Positions 35,943 through 44,503 of a stretch of DNA of 64,000 bases are shown here, in pieces. The stretch is from the NCBI GenBank assembly GCA_021806645.1, contig JAJZQX010000003.1:62001-126000 (forward strand), read 5' to 3'. Position 1 is the stretch's first letter. Every line of letters begins with the position of its first letter. The position numbers and the translations under genes were made by a program. The notes under the pieces are model-generated. The model saw nothing but the letters and a program-made list of their open reading frames with translations. It searched no databases and was not told where the DNA came from. The DNA is from Myxococcales bacterium. Its GTDB lineage: Bacteria > Myxococcota > Myxococcia > Myxococcales > Anaeromyxobacteraceae.

Positions 35943-36934
35943 GGCCCGATCTCGGCGAGCAAGCGCTCCAGGTGGTGTGTCACGCGCTGGGCGCTCCCGG
36001 ACGCCCCGAGCCGCTCCAGGAAGTCGAGCACCTCGCCATAGGCCCGCGCCTCCAGCCGCGCCAGGTCGTCGCTCCCGAGCGCCGCCTCGGCCCGCGCCAG
36101 CGGCGTGTCACGGCTGCTCGCCGCCCCCGCCCCGGCCGCCAGGTCGAGCGCCAGCAGCGCCACCTCGGCCGCGGCCCCGCCGTCGTCGCAGCCGGCCACC
36201 GGCGAACCGGCCAGGCTCCGGAGCAGCTCGGGCGTCACCGGGCCGCGCCGCAGCACCGGGGTGCCCGAGAGCGCCGCGCACAGGGCGAGCAGCTCGCGCA
36301 CCTGCGCCCGGACCGCCTCGGCGGTGGCCGGCGCCTCCAGTGGCAGGCTGGCCACGTCGGGTGTCGAGGCGTTCCTGGCCAGGTCCCCGAAGAGCACCCC
36401 CGCCTCCAGCGCGCCGCCGCGTGCCACCAGGCAGTCGAGCCCCAGGCCGGCCTCCAGCGCCGGCGCCGCCACCCTGGCCAGCACCTCGGCCTGCGCCTCG
36501 ACCGGGACCGCCCCGAGATCGACGGTGAGGTGGGTGAGCCCGGCGTCGGCCAGCGCCCACGCCTCCTTGAACGCCGACTCCACCTCGACGTCTCGCCGCC
36601 CGGCCACGCTGACCTCCCCGGCCAGGAAGATCGGCAGCCCGGCCGCCACCTCGTCGGCGGCCTGCGCGACGGCCTTGAACCAGGGCTCTGGTGGCGAACC
36701 GGCCGGCAGCGCCAGGCCGAGCACGCTCTGCAGTTGCTTGGCCGCCACCAGGGCCGCGCGGGCCACCCCGGGCGTGGGCGCCCGGACCAGCGGCAGCGTC
36801 AGCCGCAGCGCGGCGGCGGCCCGGATCAGGTCCTTGGAGGAGAGCGGGCAGGCGGCGCTGCGCGACTCGAGCCGCTCCACCACGCGGGCCGGGCGGAAGG
36901 CGAGGACGGGCGAGAACACGCCCGAACATACCAC
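35939..36934 (-). CDS. Protein of unknown function, possible TIM-barrel fold
   Basis: 331 residues, soluble, rich in Ala/Leu with regular alternation of beta-like (LPIFLAGEVSV, THLTVDLGAV, LGLDCLVARGG) and helical segments, consistent with an alpha/beta barrel. No catalytic motif is clear to me, and I do not name a family. The start is GTG 36934, with GTG 36919 as an alternative. It overlaps rsmD by four bases and follows the metal exporter gene with a 7-bp gap, so the three genes are probably one transcript. Confidence 0.65.
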   Translation of the reverse strand: MVCSGVFSPVLAFRPARVVERLESRSAACPLSSKDLIRAAAALRLTLPLVRAPTPGVARAALVAAKQLQSVLGLALPAGSPPEPWFKAVAQAADEVAAGLPIFLAGEVSVAGRRDVEVESAFKEAWALADAGLTHLTVDLGAVPVEAQAEVLARVAAPALEAGLGLDCLVARGGALEAGVLFGDLARNASTPDVASLPLEAPATAEAVRAQVRELLALCAALSGTPVLRRGPVTPELLRSLAGSPVAGCDDGGAAAEVALLALDLAAGAGAASSRDTPLARAEAALGSDDLARLEARAYGEVLDFLERLGASGSAQRVTHHLERLLAEIGP

Positions 36935-36941
36935 GGGGGCC

Positions 36942-37910
36942 CTAATGGTCCCGCGGGCAGACCGCGTGCACGTGGGCGTAGTCGGCGGTCTCGATCTGGA
37001 GCGTGGTGTGGTCGACCCGGAAGCGATCGCAAAGCACCCGCTTCACCGCCGTCAGGATCTCGTCGTTGCGCCCCAGCGCCTCGGCCCTGATCACCACGTG
37101 GGCCGAGAGCGCGTAGAGCCCGCTCGAGATGGTCCAGAGGTGCAGGTCGTGGATGGCCGCGATCTCGGACGACGCGGCCGCCATGGTGGCCTGCACCTCG
37201 GCCAACTCGAGGTGCTTCGGAACCCCCTCCATCAGCACCTCGGTGATCTCGCGGATGAGCCCAAGGGTGCCCCAGAGGATGAGCAGGGCGATGGCCAGCG
37301 AGAGGCCGGGGTCGAGCCAGGTCCACCCCGGCTCGAGCCACATGATGCCGGCCCCGACCAGGATCGCCACCGACGAGATGGTGTCCGCCACCACGTGCAG
37401 GAAGGCGGAGCGGGCGTTGAGGCCATGGTCGTGGCGGAGCACTCCGAGGATCGCCAGGTTGGCCGCCAGCCCCACCGCCGCCACCACCGCCATCAGGCCG
37501 AGGTCGATCGGCGGCGAGCCCGCCCGGAGCCGGCCGATGGCCTCCCAGGTGAGCCAGCCGGTCAGCAGCACCAGCGCCGCGACGTTGAGCTGCGCCGCCA
37601 GCACCTCGGCCCGCCGGAAGCCGAAGGTGCGCCGGTCGTCGGGCTTGCGGTTGGCCACCCAGGCCGCCAGCAGCGCCAGCGCCAGCGCCCCGGCGTCGGT
37701 CAGCATGTGGCCGGCGTCGGAGAGGAGGGCCAGCGAGCCGGACCAGAGGCCGCCGACGGTCTCGGCCACCATGATGGTGGCGGTCAGCGTCAGCGACAGG
37801 CCGAGCCGCCGCACGCCCGCTCCCGCCGCGTTAGCATGGGGCGGACAGCCATGCTCGTGGTCGTGATGCTGGCCACCGGGCGGGTGGCCCTGGTGCGCTC
37901 CGCTCGACAT
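36942..37910 (-). CDS. Cation diffusion facilitator (Zn/Co/Cd efflux), CzcD/ZitB type
   Basis: 322 residues. Proton-coupled export of divalent metals from the cytoplasm. A His-rich N-terminus (HQGHPPGGQHHDHEHGCPPH), six membrane segments, and the two metal-site motifs SDAGHMLTDA and HVVADTISS of transmembrane helices 2 and 5 are visible, followed by a cytoplasmic C-terminal domain (about 230-322). Zinc is the most usual substrate of this subgroup. Start ATG 37910. Confidence 0.95.
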   Translation of the reverse strand: MSSGAHQGHPPGGQHHDHEHGCPPHANAAGAGVRRLGLSLTLTATIMVAETVGGLWSGSLALLSDAGHMLTDAGALALALLAAWVANRKPDDRRTFGFRRAEVLAAQLNVAALVLLTGWLTWEAIGRLRAGSPPIDLGLMAVVAAVGLAANLAILGVLRHDHGLNARSAFLHVVADTISSVAILVGAGIMWLEPGWTWLDPGLSLAIALLILWGTLGLIREITEVLMEGVPKHLELAEVQATMAAASSEIAAIHDLHLWTISSGLYALSAHVVIRAEALGRNDEILTAVKRVLCDRFRVDHTTLQIETADYAHVHAVCPRDH

Positions 37911-37989
37911 CGGGCTTGAACCTCCGGGCTGGAGAGTCTACGTCAAGGGAATGGCCGCGCGCACGTGGCGCCGCCCGGAGCGCAAGACC

Positions 37990-38883
37990 ATGGAGCGACA
38001 GTCGCACCTCAGCGCGGCACGTGACGGGACTCGCCTCCACTGGAGCTCCGCCGGGACCGGCGCGCCCACCGTGCTGCTCACCGACGGGGTCGGCTGCGCC
38101 GGCTACATCTGGCGGTTCCTCCGGCCGGAGCTGGCCAGGCGCCACCGGGTGATCCACTGGAACTACCGCGGGCATGGCGAGAGCGAGGCCCCGGCCGATC
38201 CGGCCCGGGTCTCGATCGCCGACTGCGTCGACGACCTCTTCGTGGTCCTCGACGCCGCCGCGGAGCGCAAGGTGGTAATCGTGGGCCACTCCATGGGCGT
38301 GCAGGTGGCGCTGGAGGCTCACCGCCTGGCGCCCGACCGGGTGGCCGGCCTCATCCTGGTCTGCGGCGCCCCCGGTCGGGCGCTCGACGCCGTTCACGAC
38401 GTCCCGTTCGCGGCCGCGGCGCTCCCCTACGCCCAGGCGGCCGTGGCGCGCTTCCCCGGCCTCTCCCGGCTCCTCTTCCGCTCCATGGTCCCGACCGAGC
38501 TGGCGCTCAAGCTGGCGCTCACCTTCGAGGTGAACGAGAAGCTGGTGGCGAGGGAGGACCTGGTCCGGTACCTCGGCGATCTCGCCGACGTCGACCCCAC
38601 CCTCTTCGTCAAGCTGCTCGGCTCGGCGGCGCTCAGCGACTCCACCGACCACCTCCCCTCCGTCGGCGTCCCGACGCTGATCATCGCCGGCGAGCAGGAC
38701 GAGTTCACGCCCATGTGGCTCTCGGTGAAGATGCACGCCGCCATCCCGGCCAGCGAGCTGCTGGTGCTGCCGGGCGGCAGCCACGTAGGCCCGCTGGAGC
38801 ACCCGGAGCTCTGCGCGCTGCGGGTCGAGAAGTTCTTCACCGATCACTTCCGCGGCGCGGTGCCGGAGGAGGCGGTCCCGTGA
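37990..38883 (+). CDS. Alpha/beta-hydrolase fold protein
   Basis: About 297 residues. The catalytic triad is complete in order: Ser in VIVGHSMGVQ, Asp in IAGEQDEFTP and His in GGSHVGPLE. The oxyanion-loop equivalent is LLTDGVGCAGYIW, unusual in having Cys. Substrate not predictable; such single-domain hydrolases include esterases and haloalkane-like enzymes. The start ATG 37990 has GGAGCG about 8 nt before; ATG 37951 would add 13 residues. The stop overlaps the GTG of the following secreted protease-like gene, with the GGAGGAGG ribosome site inside this gene, so the two are translationally coupled. Confidence 0.88.
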   Translation: MERQSHLSAARDGTRLHWSSAGTGAPTVLLTDGVGCAGYIWRFLRPELARRHRVIHWNYRGHGESEAPADPARVSIADCVDDLFVVLDAAAERKVVIVGHSMGVQVALEAHRLAPDRVAGLILVCGAPGRALDAVHDVPFAAAALPYAQAAVARFPGLSRLLFRSMVPTELALKLALTFEVNEKLVAREDLVRYLGDLADVDPTLFVKLLGSAALSDSTDHLPSVGVPTLIIAGEQDEFTPMWLSVKMHAAIPASELLVLPGGSHVGPLEHPELCALRVEKFFTDHFRGAVPEEAVP

Positions 38884-41789
38884 GCCGATCCGGGCCGCGA
38901 GCGGCGCTCCTGGCCTTGCTGCTCCTCGAGCCCGCCCTGGCGCCCGCCCAGCCCTACGACCCCGACTTCCGCTGGCAGACGCTCGAGACGCCGCACTTCC
39001 AGGTCCACTACCACCAGGGGCTCGGGGCCCTGGCGCAGCGGGCCGCGCGCGAGGCGGAGCGGGCCCACGCGCGGCTGGCGCCCCTGCTCGGCCACTCGCC
39101 GAGCCAGAGGACGCAGCTGGTCCTCTCCGACGACACCGACTCGGCCAACGGCTCGGCCACGCCGGTCCCCTACAACACCATCCGGATCTACGCGGTGCCG
39201 GCCGAGTCGGACTCGGTGCTCAACGACGAGCGCGACTGGCTCGAGGCGGTCATCACCCACGAGTACGTCCACATCCTCCACCTCGACAACATCGGGGGCA
39301 TCCCGGCCCTGGTGAACGGGGCCTTCGGCAAGATCTGGCCGCCCAACGGACTGACGCCCGGCTGGATGATCGAGGGGCTGGCGGTGTCGCACGAGGCCCC
39401 CGCCGCCGGCGGCGCGGGGCGCAACCAGAGCGCCGTCTTCGACATGTACCTGCGGGCCCTGGTGGTGGAGCCGCCCGGCTTCCCGTCGGTGGCGGAGGCC
39501 TCCAACCCGTTCCTGGAGTGGCCGCGCGGCAACATCGCCTACCTGCTGGGTGGCCGCTTCATGGCCTGGCTGGAAGCACGCTCGGGCCCCGGCGCCATGC
39601 GCGGCTTCCTCGCCGACCAGGGCTCGCAGGTCTGGCCGTGGGCGCCGTCATGGGCGACCGAGCGCTGGTTCGGCGCCGAGCTGCCGCCGCTCTGGAGCCA
39701 GTTCACCTCGGACCTGGAGCGCCAGTATGCGGCCCAGCTGGCCCAGGTGCGCCAGCGGCCGGTCACCCGGCCGGCGCCGCTGACCCGGCGAGGCGGGACC
39801 ATCGGGAAGCCGAGGTGGCTGCCGGACGGCTCGGGGCTGGCCTACCTCGACCGCGGCCTCGACGAACGGGCCGGGATCCGGCGGGTTACCCGGGCCGGCC
39901 AGGACCTGGGCCGAGCGCTGGTGGTGGACATGGACGGCGCCTTCGCCCTCCGCTCGGGGCGCGAGGCGGTGGTGGCGAAGGGGCAGGTCTGGCAAGAGTT
40001 CCGCCTCTACAACGACCTCTATCTCGCCGATCTCGACCAGGGGACCGATCGCCGACTCACCGACGGTGAACGAGCCACCGACCCGGCGCTGACGCCCGAC
40101 GGGCGCGAGGTGGTCTACGTCGCCCTGGCCGGCGGGGGCGAGCAGGCGCTGCGGCGGCGGGCGATCGACGGCGGTCCCGCCGAGGCGCTGCTCCAGCTCC
40201 CGGGCGTGCAGCTCTACGAGCCGGCCGTCTCTCCCGACGGGCGGCGGATCGCCCTCTCCATCCAGCGTGACGGGCGGCGCGACCTCGTCATCCTCGAGGA
40301 TGGCCGGCTGCTCGACGTCACCAGCGACGACGCCCTCGACCGGGCCCCCAGCTGGACGCCCGACGGCCGCTGGCTGCTCTTCTGCTCCGATCGCGGCGGC
40401 ATCTACAACGTCTACGCCTGGGAGGCGGCCGGCGGCGCCATCCGCCAGGTGACCAACGCCGAGACCGGCGCGCTCGACCCGGTGGTGTCGCCGGACGGCA
40501 CCACGCTCGCCTTCGTCACCTACTCGCGGCACGGCTACGACCTCGCCACCATCCCCTTCGATCCGGCCACCTGGCTCGAACCCACCCCGGCCGCGCCGGC
40601 CGTGGCGGCCCCGGTGCCGGCCCCCGGGGCCGACCTGGCGCTGCGCTCCTACTCGCCGGCCGAGACCGTCCTTCCCACCTTCTGGCTGCCCATCCTCGGC
40701 CTCGGCAGCGCCGGCAACACCTACGGCTTCTTCACGGCGGGCAGCGACGTGCTGGGGCTCCACACCTGGCAGCTCGAGTCCACCGCCGACACGGCGTCGA
40801 TGACGCTCGGCTACTCCCTCTCCTACGTCGGCGGCTGGTCGTGGCCGGGCCTCGACTTCTACTCGACGCGGTACGTGACCGGTTCACCGGGCTACCCGGC
40901 GCGACTGGTGTCGGCCTGGACGCCCTTCGCTCCCGGCGCCACCTTCACCTTCACGCGGCTGGAGCGGCAGCTGGCCTTCCGCGTCGGCTGGACCCCCACG
41001 CTCGTCGAGTCGCTGCGCCCACCGCCCCCGACCACCGGTTACCCGCCAGGCCGGCTCTTCGCCGACGGGTTCCTGTCGGAGGCGGCGCTCTCGGCCGCCT
41101 ACGGCGACGCGCGCCGCTACGCGCTCTCCATCTCCACCGAGGAGGGGCGCAACCTCACGCTGCGGCTGCGCTACGCCGGCGCCGCCACCGGCAGCGACTA
41201 CGACCTCTGGCGGGCGCGCGCCACCTGGGCCGAGTTCACGCGCGTCCCGTTCACCCGCCACGTGGTGCTGGCCACGCGCCTCTCCGGCGCCATCGGCCAC
41301 GGCTCGCTGGGCGGCTCGCCTCCCTTCGCCCTGGGCGGCATACCGTCCACCAACCTGCTGTCGCTCACCCCCGTGCAGTCCTTCTCGCCGTCCGACCAGC
41401 TGCGCGGCTACCCGACCGGCCTCTTCGAGGGCAACGGCACCCTGTCGGCCAGCGTCGAGCTGCGCTTCCCGCTCTTCGCCCCGGAACTCGGCTACTCCAC
41501 CTGGCCGGTCTTCCTCCGGCGGGTCCACGGCGCCATCTTCGCCGACCTCGGCGAGGCCTTCGTGCAGGGGACGGAGCGCGGCTACGCCGGCCCCGACTTC
41601 CACTGGAAGCGGCTGAGAGCCGGCGCCGGCGCCGAGCTGCGACTGGAGACGGCGCTGGCCTACTGGCTGCTCACCGACATCCGGCTCGGCGTGGCCCGGG
41701 GCCTCGGCAAGCCGCTCGGCGGCCTCAGCCCCACGCAGGACCCGTGGGCCATCTGGCAGTGGTACGTGGTGCTCGGGCCGAGCTTCTGA
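38880..41789 (+). CDS. Secreted/outer-membrane metalloprotease-like protein with TolB-like propeller and C-terminal beta-barrel
   Basis: 969 residues. A signal peptide (about 1-24) is followed by a gluzincin-type region with HEYVHILH near residue 126 (zinc-binding HExxH) and a Glu in WMIEGLAV near 161 as the likely third ligand. From about 300 to 560 there are repeated TolB/PD40 propeller blades (KPRWLPDGSGLAYL, DPALTPDGREVVYV, EPAVSPDGRRIALS, APSWTPDGRWLLF, DPVVSPDGTTLAFV). From about 590 the sequence alternates polar and aromatic residues and ends in Phe (VVLGPSF), typical of an outer-membrane beta-barrel. The start GTG 38880 overlaps the hydrolase stop (GTGA). The three-part fusion is unusual; substrate unknown. 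Confidence 0.85.
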   Translation: MSRSGPRAALLALLLLEPALAPAQPYDPDFRWQTLETPHFQVHYHQGLGALAQRAAREAERAHARLAPLLGHSPSQRTQLVLSDDTDSANGSATPVPYNTIRIYAVPAESDSVLNDERDWLEAVITHEYVHILHLDNIGGIPALVNGAFGKIWPPNGLTPGWMIEGLAVSHEAPAAGGAGRNQSAVFDMYLRALVVEPPGFPSVAEASNPFLEWPRGNIAYLLGGRFMAWLEARSGPGAMRGFLADQGSQVWPWAPSWATERWFGAELPPLWSQFTSDLERQYAAQLAQVRQRPVTRPAPLTRRGGTIGKPRWLPDGSGLAYLDRGLDERAGIRRVTRAGQDLGRALVVDMDGAFALRSGREAVVAKGQVWQEFRLYNDLYLADLDQGTDRRLTDGERATDPALTPDGREVVYVALAGGGEQALRRRAIDGGPAEALLQLPGVQLYEPAVSPDGRRIALSIQRDGRRDLVILEDGRLLDVTSDDALDRAPSWTPDGRWLLFCSDRGGIYNVYAWEAAGGAIRQVTNAETGALDPVVSPDGTTLAFVTYSRHGYDLATIPFDPATWLEPTPAAPAVAAPVPAPGADLALRSYSPAETVLPTFWLPILGLGSAGNTYGFFTAGSDVLGLHTWQLESTADTASMTLGYSLSYVGGWSWPGLDFYSTRYVTGSPGYPARLVSAWTPFAPGATFTFTRLERQLAFRVGWTPTLVESLRPPPPTTGYPPGRLFADGFLSEAALSAAYGDARRYALSISTEEGRNLTLRLRYAGAATGSDYDLWRARATWAEFTRVPFTRHVVLATRLSGAIGHGSLGGSPPFALGGIPSTNLLSLTPVQSFSPSDQLRGYPTGLFEGNGTLSASVELRFPLFAPELGYSTWPVFLRRVHGAIFADLGEAFVQGTERGYAGPDFHWKRLRAGAGAELRLETALAYWLLTDIRLGVARGLGKPLGGLSPTQDPWAIWQWYVVLGPSF

Positions 41790-41816
41790 AGGGGCGGGCG
41801 CGACCTCATGGTCGCC

Positions 41817-41843
41817 TTGCAGGGCTGGTAGTCTGGTGATAAA
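41817..41843 (+). promoter_or_regulatory. Putative tRNA-Thr promoter
   Basis: TTGCAG (41817-41822) and GATAAA (41838-41843), spacer 15 bp, 14 bp before the tRNA 5' end. The spacer is short for a sigma-70 promoter. A 6-bp hairpin (GCGACC/GGTCGC, 41800-41815) just upstream may end the preceding gene. Confidence 0.35.
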
Positions 41844-41856
41844 CAGGCGCGCCTTC

Positions 41857-41929
41857 GCCGACATAGCTCAGTTGGCAGAGCAGCTGATTCGTAATCAGCA
41901 GGTCCTCAGTTCAAATCTGAGTGTCGGCT
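41857..41929 (+). tRNA. tRNA-Thr, anticodon CGT (reads ACG)
   Basis: A full cloverleaf of 73 nt: acceptor GCCGACA (41857-41863) pairs with TGTCGGC (41922-41928); D arm GCTC...GAGC; anticodon stem GCTGA/TCAGC with loop TTCGTAA (anticodon CGT at 41890-41892); T arm CTCAG-TTCAAAT-CTGAG. No CCA is encoded at the 3' end. It is followed by a strong terminator and, beyond it, by a HicA/HicB-like pair. Confidence 0.97.
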
Positions 41930-41937
41930 TCAGGAGA

Positions 41938-41972
41938 CGGGCGCCAGGGTCGATCCCAGGCGCCCGTTTTCC
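41938..41972 (+). terminator. Intrinsic terminator of tRNA-Thr
   Basis: An 8-bp stem CGGGCGCC (41938-41945) / GGCGCCCG (41959-41966) with an additional inner GGG/CCC pair, followed by TTTT (41967-41970). The stem plus T run is a textbook rho-independent terminator. Confidence 0.85.
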
Positions 41973-42040
41973 TTCGAGGGACGATCTTCGTGTGGCTGGC
42001 GTGGGTCCGCGGCTCCCGAGCCGGGCTTGAAGACGACCGG

Positions 42041-42262
42041 CTAGAGCTTCCGCATGAACTCGTCCAGGTCGAGACCGAAGGTGCGGCACAACGCCTTCAG
42101 GTAGACGTCTGAGATCTCGGACCGCTCCCCGTTGTGACAGGGCAGCGTGTAGACCTTGCCTGTCTGGTCGCGCAGCTTCCAGTGAGACCCGCTGGCCGGC
42201 GGCTCGGCGGTGATGGCGAAGCCGGACAGGGCTCGCTTGATGTCGCGGAAGCGCGCCGGCAA
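42041..42262 (-). CDS. hicA: HicA-family mRNA interferase toxin
   Basis: 73 residues, the usual HicA length. Conserved features are MPARFRDIKRALS at the N-terminus, the catalytic His27 in SGSHWKL (GSH motif), the CHNGERSEIS segment and the YLKALCRTFGLDL C-terminus. HicA cleaves mRNA at the ribosome unless held by HicB. It lies downstream of the HicB-like gene on the same strand, the reverse of the hicA-hicB order in E. coli but found in other loci. The stop is 98 nt from the tRNA-Thr terminator. Confidence 0.92.
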   Translation of the reverse strand: MPARFRDIKRALSGFAITAEPPASGSHWKLRDQTGKVYTLPCHNGERSEISDVYLKALCRTFGLDLDEFMRKL

Positions 42263-42287
42263 GTCCCCCTCCTCCCGACCGCAGCGG

Positions 42288-42719
42288 TCAGGCGGCCTGC
42301 GCGCGGGGGTGTGCTGCGATCTCCTGAAGCGCCGCCGGATGCACGTTGGCGACGGACACGAAGTTCAAGATCAGGGGAGCGAGAGCGAAGTGCAGCTCGC
42401 TCTCCCGCTCGAACAGCTCGGTGAGCGTGTACAGTTTCGGATTGCGTGACTGCACTGTCTTGTACGCGGCTTCCCATTCATCACGCGGGGCGGACCGCAG
42501 GGTAGGCTCGCGTCCAAGGGTGAGATCGTCGAGGATGACCAGTTCGACAGCCTCCCGGGTCATCTCGTACGCGTGACGCAACGAATCGCCCTGGCTGACC
42601 ACGTCCACCTCGAGACAATGCCCTACCCACTGCCCCGGGAGATCGGGCGCGGGCGTCAAGAACACGTTGAGGCTGAAGGTCCGCGCTGCGGTACCGTTCG
42701 GCACGCTGAATGCCTCCAT
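42288..42719 (-). CDS. hicB: HicB-like antitoxin
   Basis: 143 residues. The HicB core is visible: FSLNVFLTPAPDLPGQWVGHCLEVDVVSQGDSLRHAYEMTREAVEL, the degenerate RNase H-like fold that neutralises HicA. It is longer than many HicB proteins and I see no helix-turn-helix or ribbon-helix-helix, so how it would autoregulate is unclear. ATG 42719 is preceded by CCAGG and by a small GTAA/TTAC dyad (42732-42743). It lies 25 bp before hicA. Confidence 0.8.
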   Translation of the reverse strand: MEAFSVPNGTAARTFSLNVFLTPAPDLPGQWVGHCLEVDVVSQGDSLRHAYEMTREAVELVILDDLTLGREPTLRSAPRDEWEAAYKTVQSRNPKLYTLTELFERESELHFALAPLILNFVSVANVHPAALQEIAAHPRAQAA

Positions 42720-42731
42720 GACCTGGACTTG

Positions 42732-42743
42732 GTAACCACTTAC
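42732..42743 (-). promoter_or_regulatory. Short dyad upstream of the HicB-like gene
   Basis: GTAA-N4-TTAC, 13 nt before the HicB-like start codon. Toxin-antitoxin operons are usually autoregulated through short dyads overlapping the promoter, so this could be an operator; arms of 4 bp are too short to be sure. Confidence 0.2.
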
Positions 42744-42873
42744 AACGACGGTGGAAACCACGACACACCCGCCGCCACCCACTGGAACCACGGGAAGTCT
42801 ACTGCCGCGGGCCCCAACGCGCCAATCCGGAATGTCGGCCCCCCGCTCGGGGGTACCTGACCACCCGGGCCCT

Positions 42874-44373
42874 TCACCGCCTCGTCGCCACCACCTCCAG
42901 CCGCCTCCCCATCGCCTGCCTGAAGAACGCGGCCTCGCGCGCCACGTCCCAGAGCTCCAGGTCGAGCGGCGACCGCGCCCGCGCCGCCACCCGGACCCGG
43001 CCGTCCGGGACCGAGGCCCGCACCGACAGCACCGCCTGGGAGTGGCTCCGGTCGAGGGCGTCGGCCACGCGCAGGAGCGCCACCAGCCGGCGCACCAGCC
43101 GGAGCTGGCCCGGGGCGAGTTCCTTCAGGTCCGGCCGGCCGGCCTCGGGCGGCGAGCGCCGGTGGTAGCGGGCCACCAGCGCCACGATCTGCCGGTCCTG
43201 GTCCGAGAAGCCGGCCACGTCGGCGTTGGCCACCAGGTAGAAGGTGTGCTTGTGGTGGCGTTGCGGCGAGACGGCGTGCCCCACGTCGTGGAGCAGCGCG
43301 GCCGCCTCGAGCAGGCCGCGGGCCGAAGCCGGGAGCCGGTGCAGGTCGGCGAGCTGGTCGAAGAGGGCCAGCGCCAGCCGCGCCACCTGCAGGGCGTGGC
43401 GCTCGTCGAACCCGAAGCGCCGCCCCAGCGCCAGCACCGCCTCGGTCCGCCCCTCCGCCGCCTCGGCCGCCGCGGCCGGGGAGCGGCGCGCCAGGTCGCG
43501 CAGGACGCCGTTGCGGAGGCCGGTGCTGACGGCGCTGATCCCCTCCAGCCCGAGGTGGCGCATGCAGCCCTCGAGGATGACCGCCCCGGCCACGATGATC
43601 TCGGCGCGCTTCGGCTCGAACCGCTTGCGCCGCTCGGCCAGGCTCTGGCCGGCCAGCTCCCCGACCACGCGCTCCAGCCGGCGCCGCGTCAGCCGCTTCG
43701 AGTCGGTGCCGTCCGCGACGATGGCGTTGATGGTGCCGGACGAGCCGAGCGCCACCCGGGGGCCGGGGAGCCGCCTGGGGAGCGCCTCGCGCAGCGCCTC
43801 GGCGACGTAGGAGCGCATCACCTCTAGCCGCTCCTCGGAGACCCGCCCGGAGGAGCCGAAGATCTCGGTGAGCCGCACAGCGCCGAGCGCCACCGAGTGG
43901 AGCGAGGTCGGCTTCTCCCCCTGGCCGGTGGCGATCTCGGTCGAGCCGCCGCCGATGTCGATGAGCAGCGAGCGAGCCGACGGCGGGCGCCCTTCCAGCA
44001 CGCCGAGGCAGATGAGCCGGGCCTCCTCGCGGCCGCTCACCACCTCGAGGTTGAGCCCCGCCTCGTCACGGGCCCGGCGCACGATCTCCTCGCGATTGCG
44101 CGCCTCGCGGACCGCCGAGGTGGCCACGGCGCGCACCTTGGCCCGGTGGCGGTGGCAGAGAGCCGCGTACCGGCGCAGCGTGGAGATGAGCCGGTTGGCG
44201 ACCGGCTTGGCGATGGTGCCGCCGCTGAAGACCCCCTCCCCCGGACGGACCGGATCGCGCTCCTGGTGGAGCGTCTCGAGCGTGCCGTCGGGGAGCGGGC
44301 GGGCGATCTCGAGCCGGACCGCGTTGGTGCCCACGTCGATGGCGGCCAGGATCCGGTGCTGTCCGTTCTTCAT
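42874..44373 (-). CDS. ppx: Exopolyphosphatase / pppGpp phosphohydrolase (Ppx/GppA)
   Basis: 499 residues. Degrades polyphosphate (and, in many members, pppGpp). The ASKHA ATPase domain (about 1-310) has AAIDVGTNAVRLEIA, LLIDIGGGSTEIA and GSSGTINAI; the C-terminal HD-type helical domain has LLHDVGHAVS and HKHTFYLVANADV. Start ATG 44373, chosen from MKNGQHRILAAIDVG; the longer frame would read into the intergenic region. It is divergent from ppk1, a logical synthesis/breakdown pair. Confidence 0.95.
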   Translation of the reverse strand: MKNGQHRILAAIDVGTNAVRLEIARPLPDGTLETLHQERDPVRPGEGVFSGGTIAKPVANRLISTLRRYAALCHRHRAKVRAVATSAVREARNREEIVRRARDEAGLNLEVVSGREEARLICLGVLEGRPPSARSLLIDIGGGSTEIATGQGEKPTSLHSVALGAVRLTEIFGSSGRVSEERLEVMRSYVAEALREALPRRLPGPRVALGSSGTINAIVADGTDSKRLTRRRLERVVGELAGQSLAERRKRFEPKRAEIIVAGAVILEGCMRHLGLEGISAVSTGLRNGVLRDLARRSPAAAAEAAEGRTEAVLALGRRFGFDERHALQVARLALALFDQLADLHRLPASARGLLEAAALLHDVGHAVSPQRHHKHTFYLVANADVAGFSDQDRQIVALVARYHRRSPPEAGRPDLKELAPGQLRLVRRLVALLRVADALDRSHSQAVLSVRASVPDGRVRVAARARSPLDLELWDVAREAAFFRQAMGRRLEVVATRR

Positions 44374-44503
44374 CCAGTGCCACTGTAACTCCCGGCTCTG
44401 ACTGGCGTTGGTGCCCGCTCCCTCCAAATGTGAACTTCGCGGGTTCGTCACACATGGGGGCGGGTGGTTCGCCCGTCCCCGGGCCATACTGGAAGGGAGT
44501 CCC
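44374..44503. promoter_or_regulatory. Divergent ppx-ppk1 control region with an imperfect dyad
   Basis: 130 bp between the divergent start codons. An inverted repeat, TGTGAAC (44429-44435) with GTTC-g-TCACA (44443-44452), separated by ttcgcgg, looks like a regulator binding site. The spacer is longer than in the classic CRP palindrome and I see no clear Pho-box pair. Confidence 0.5.
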
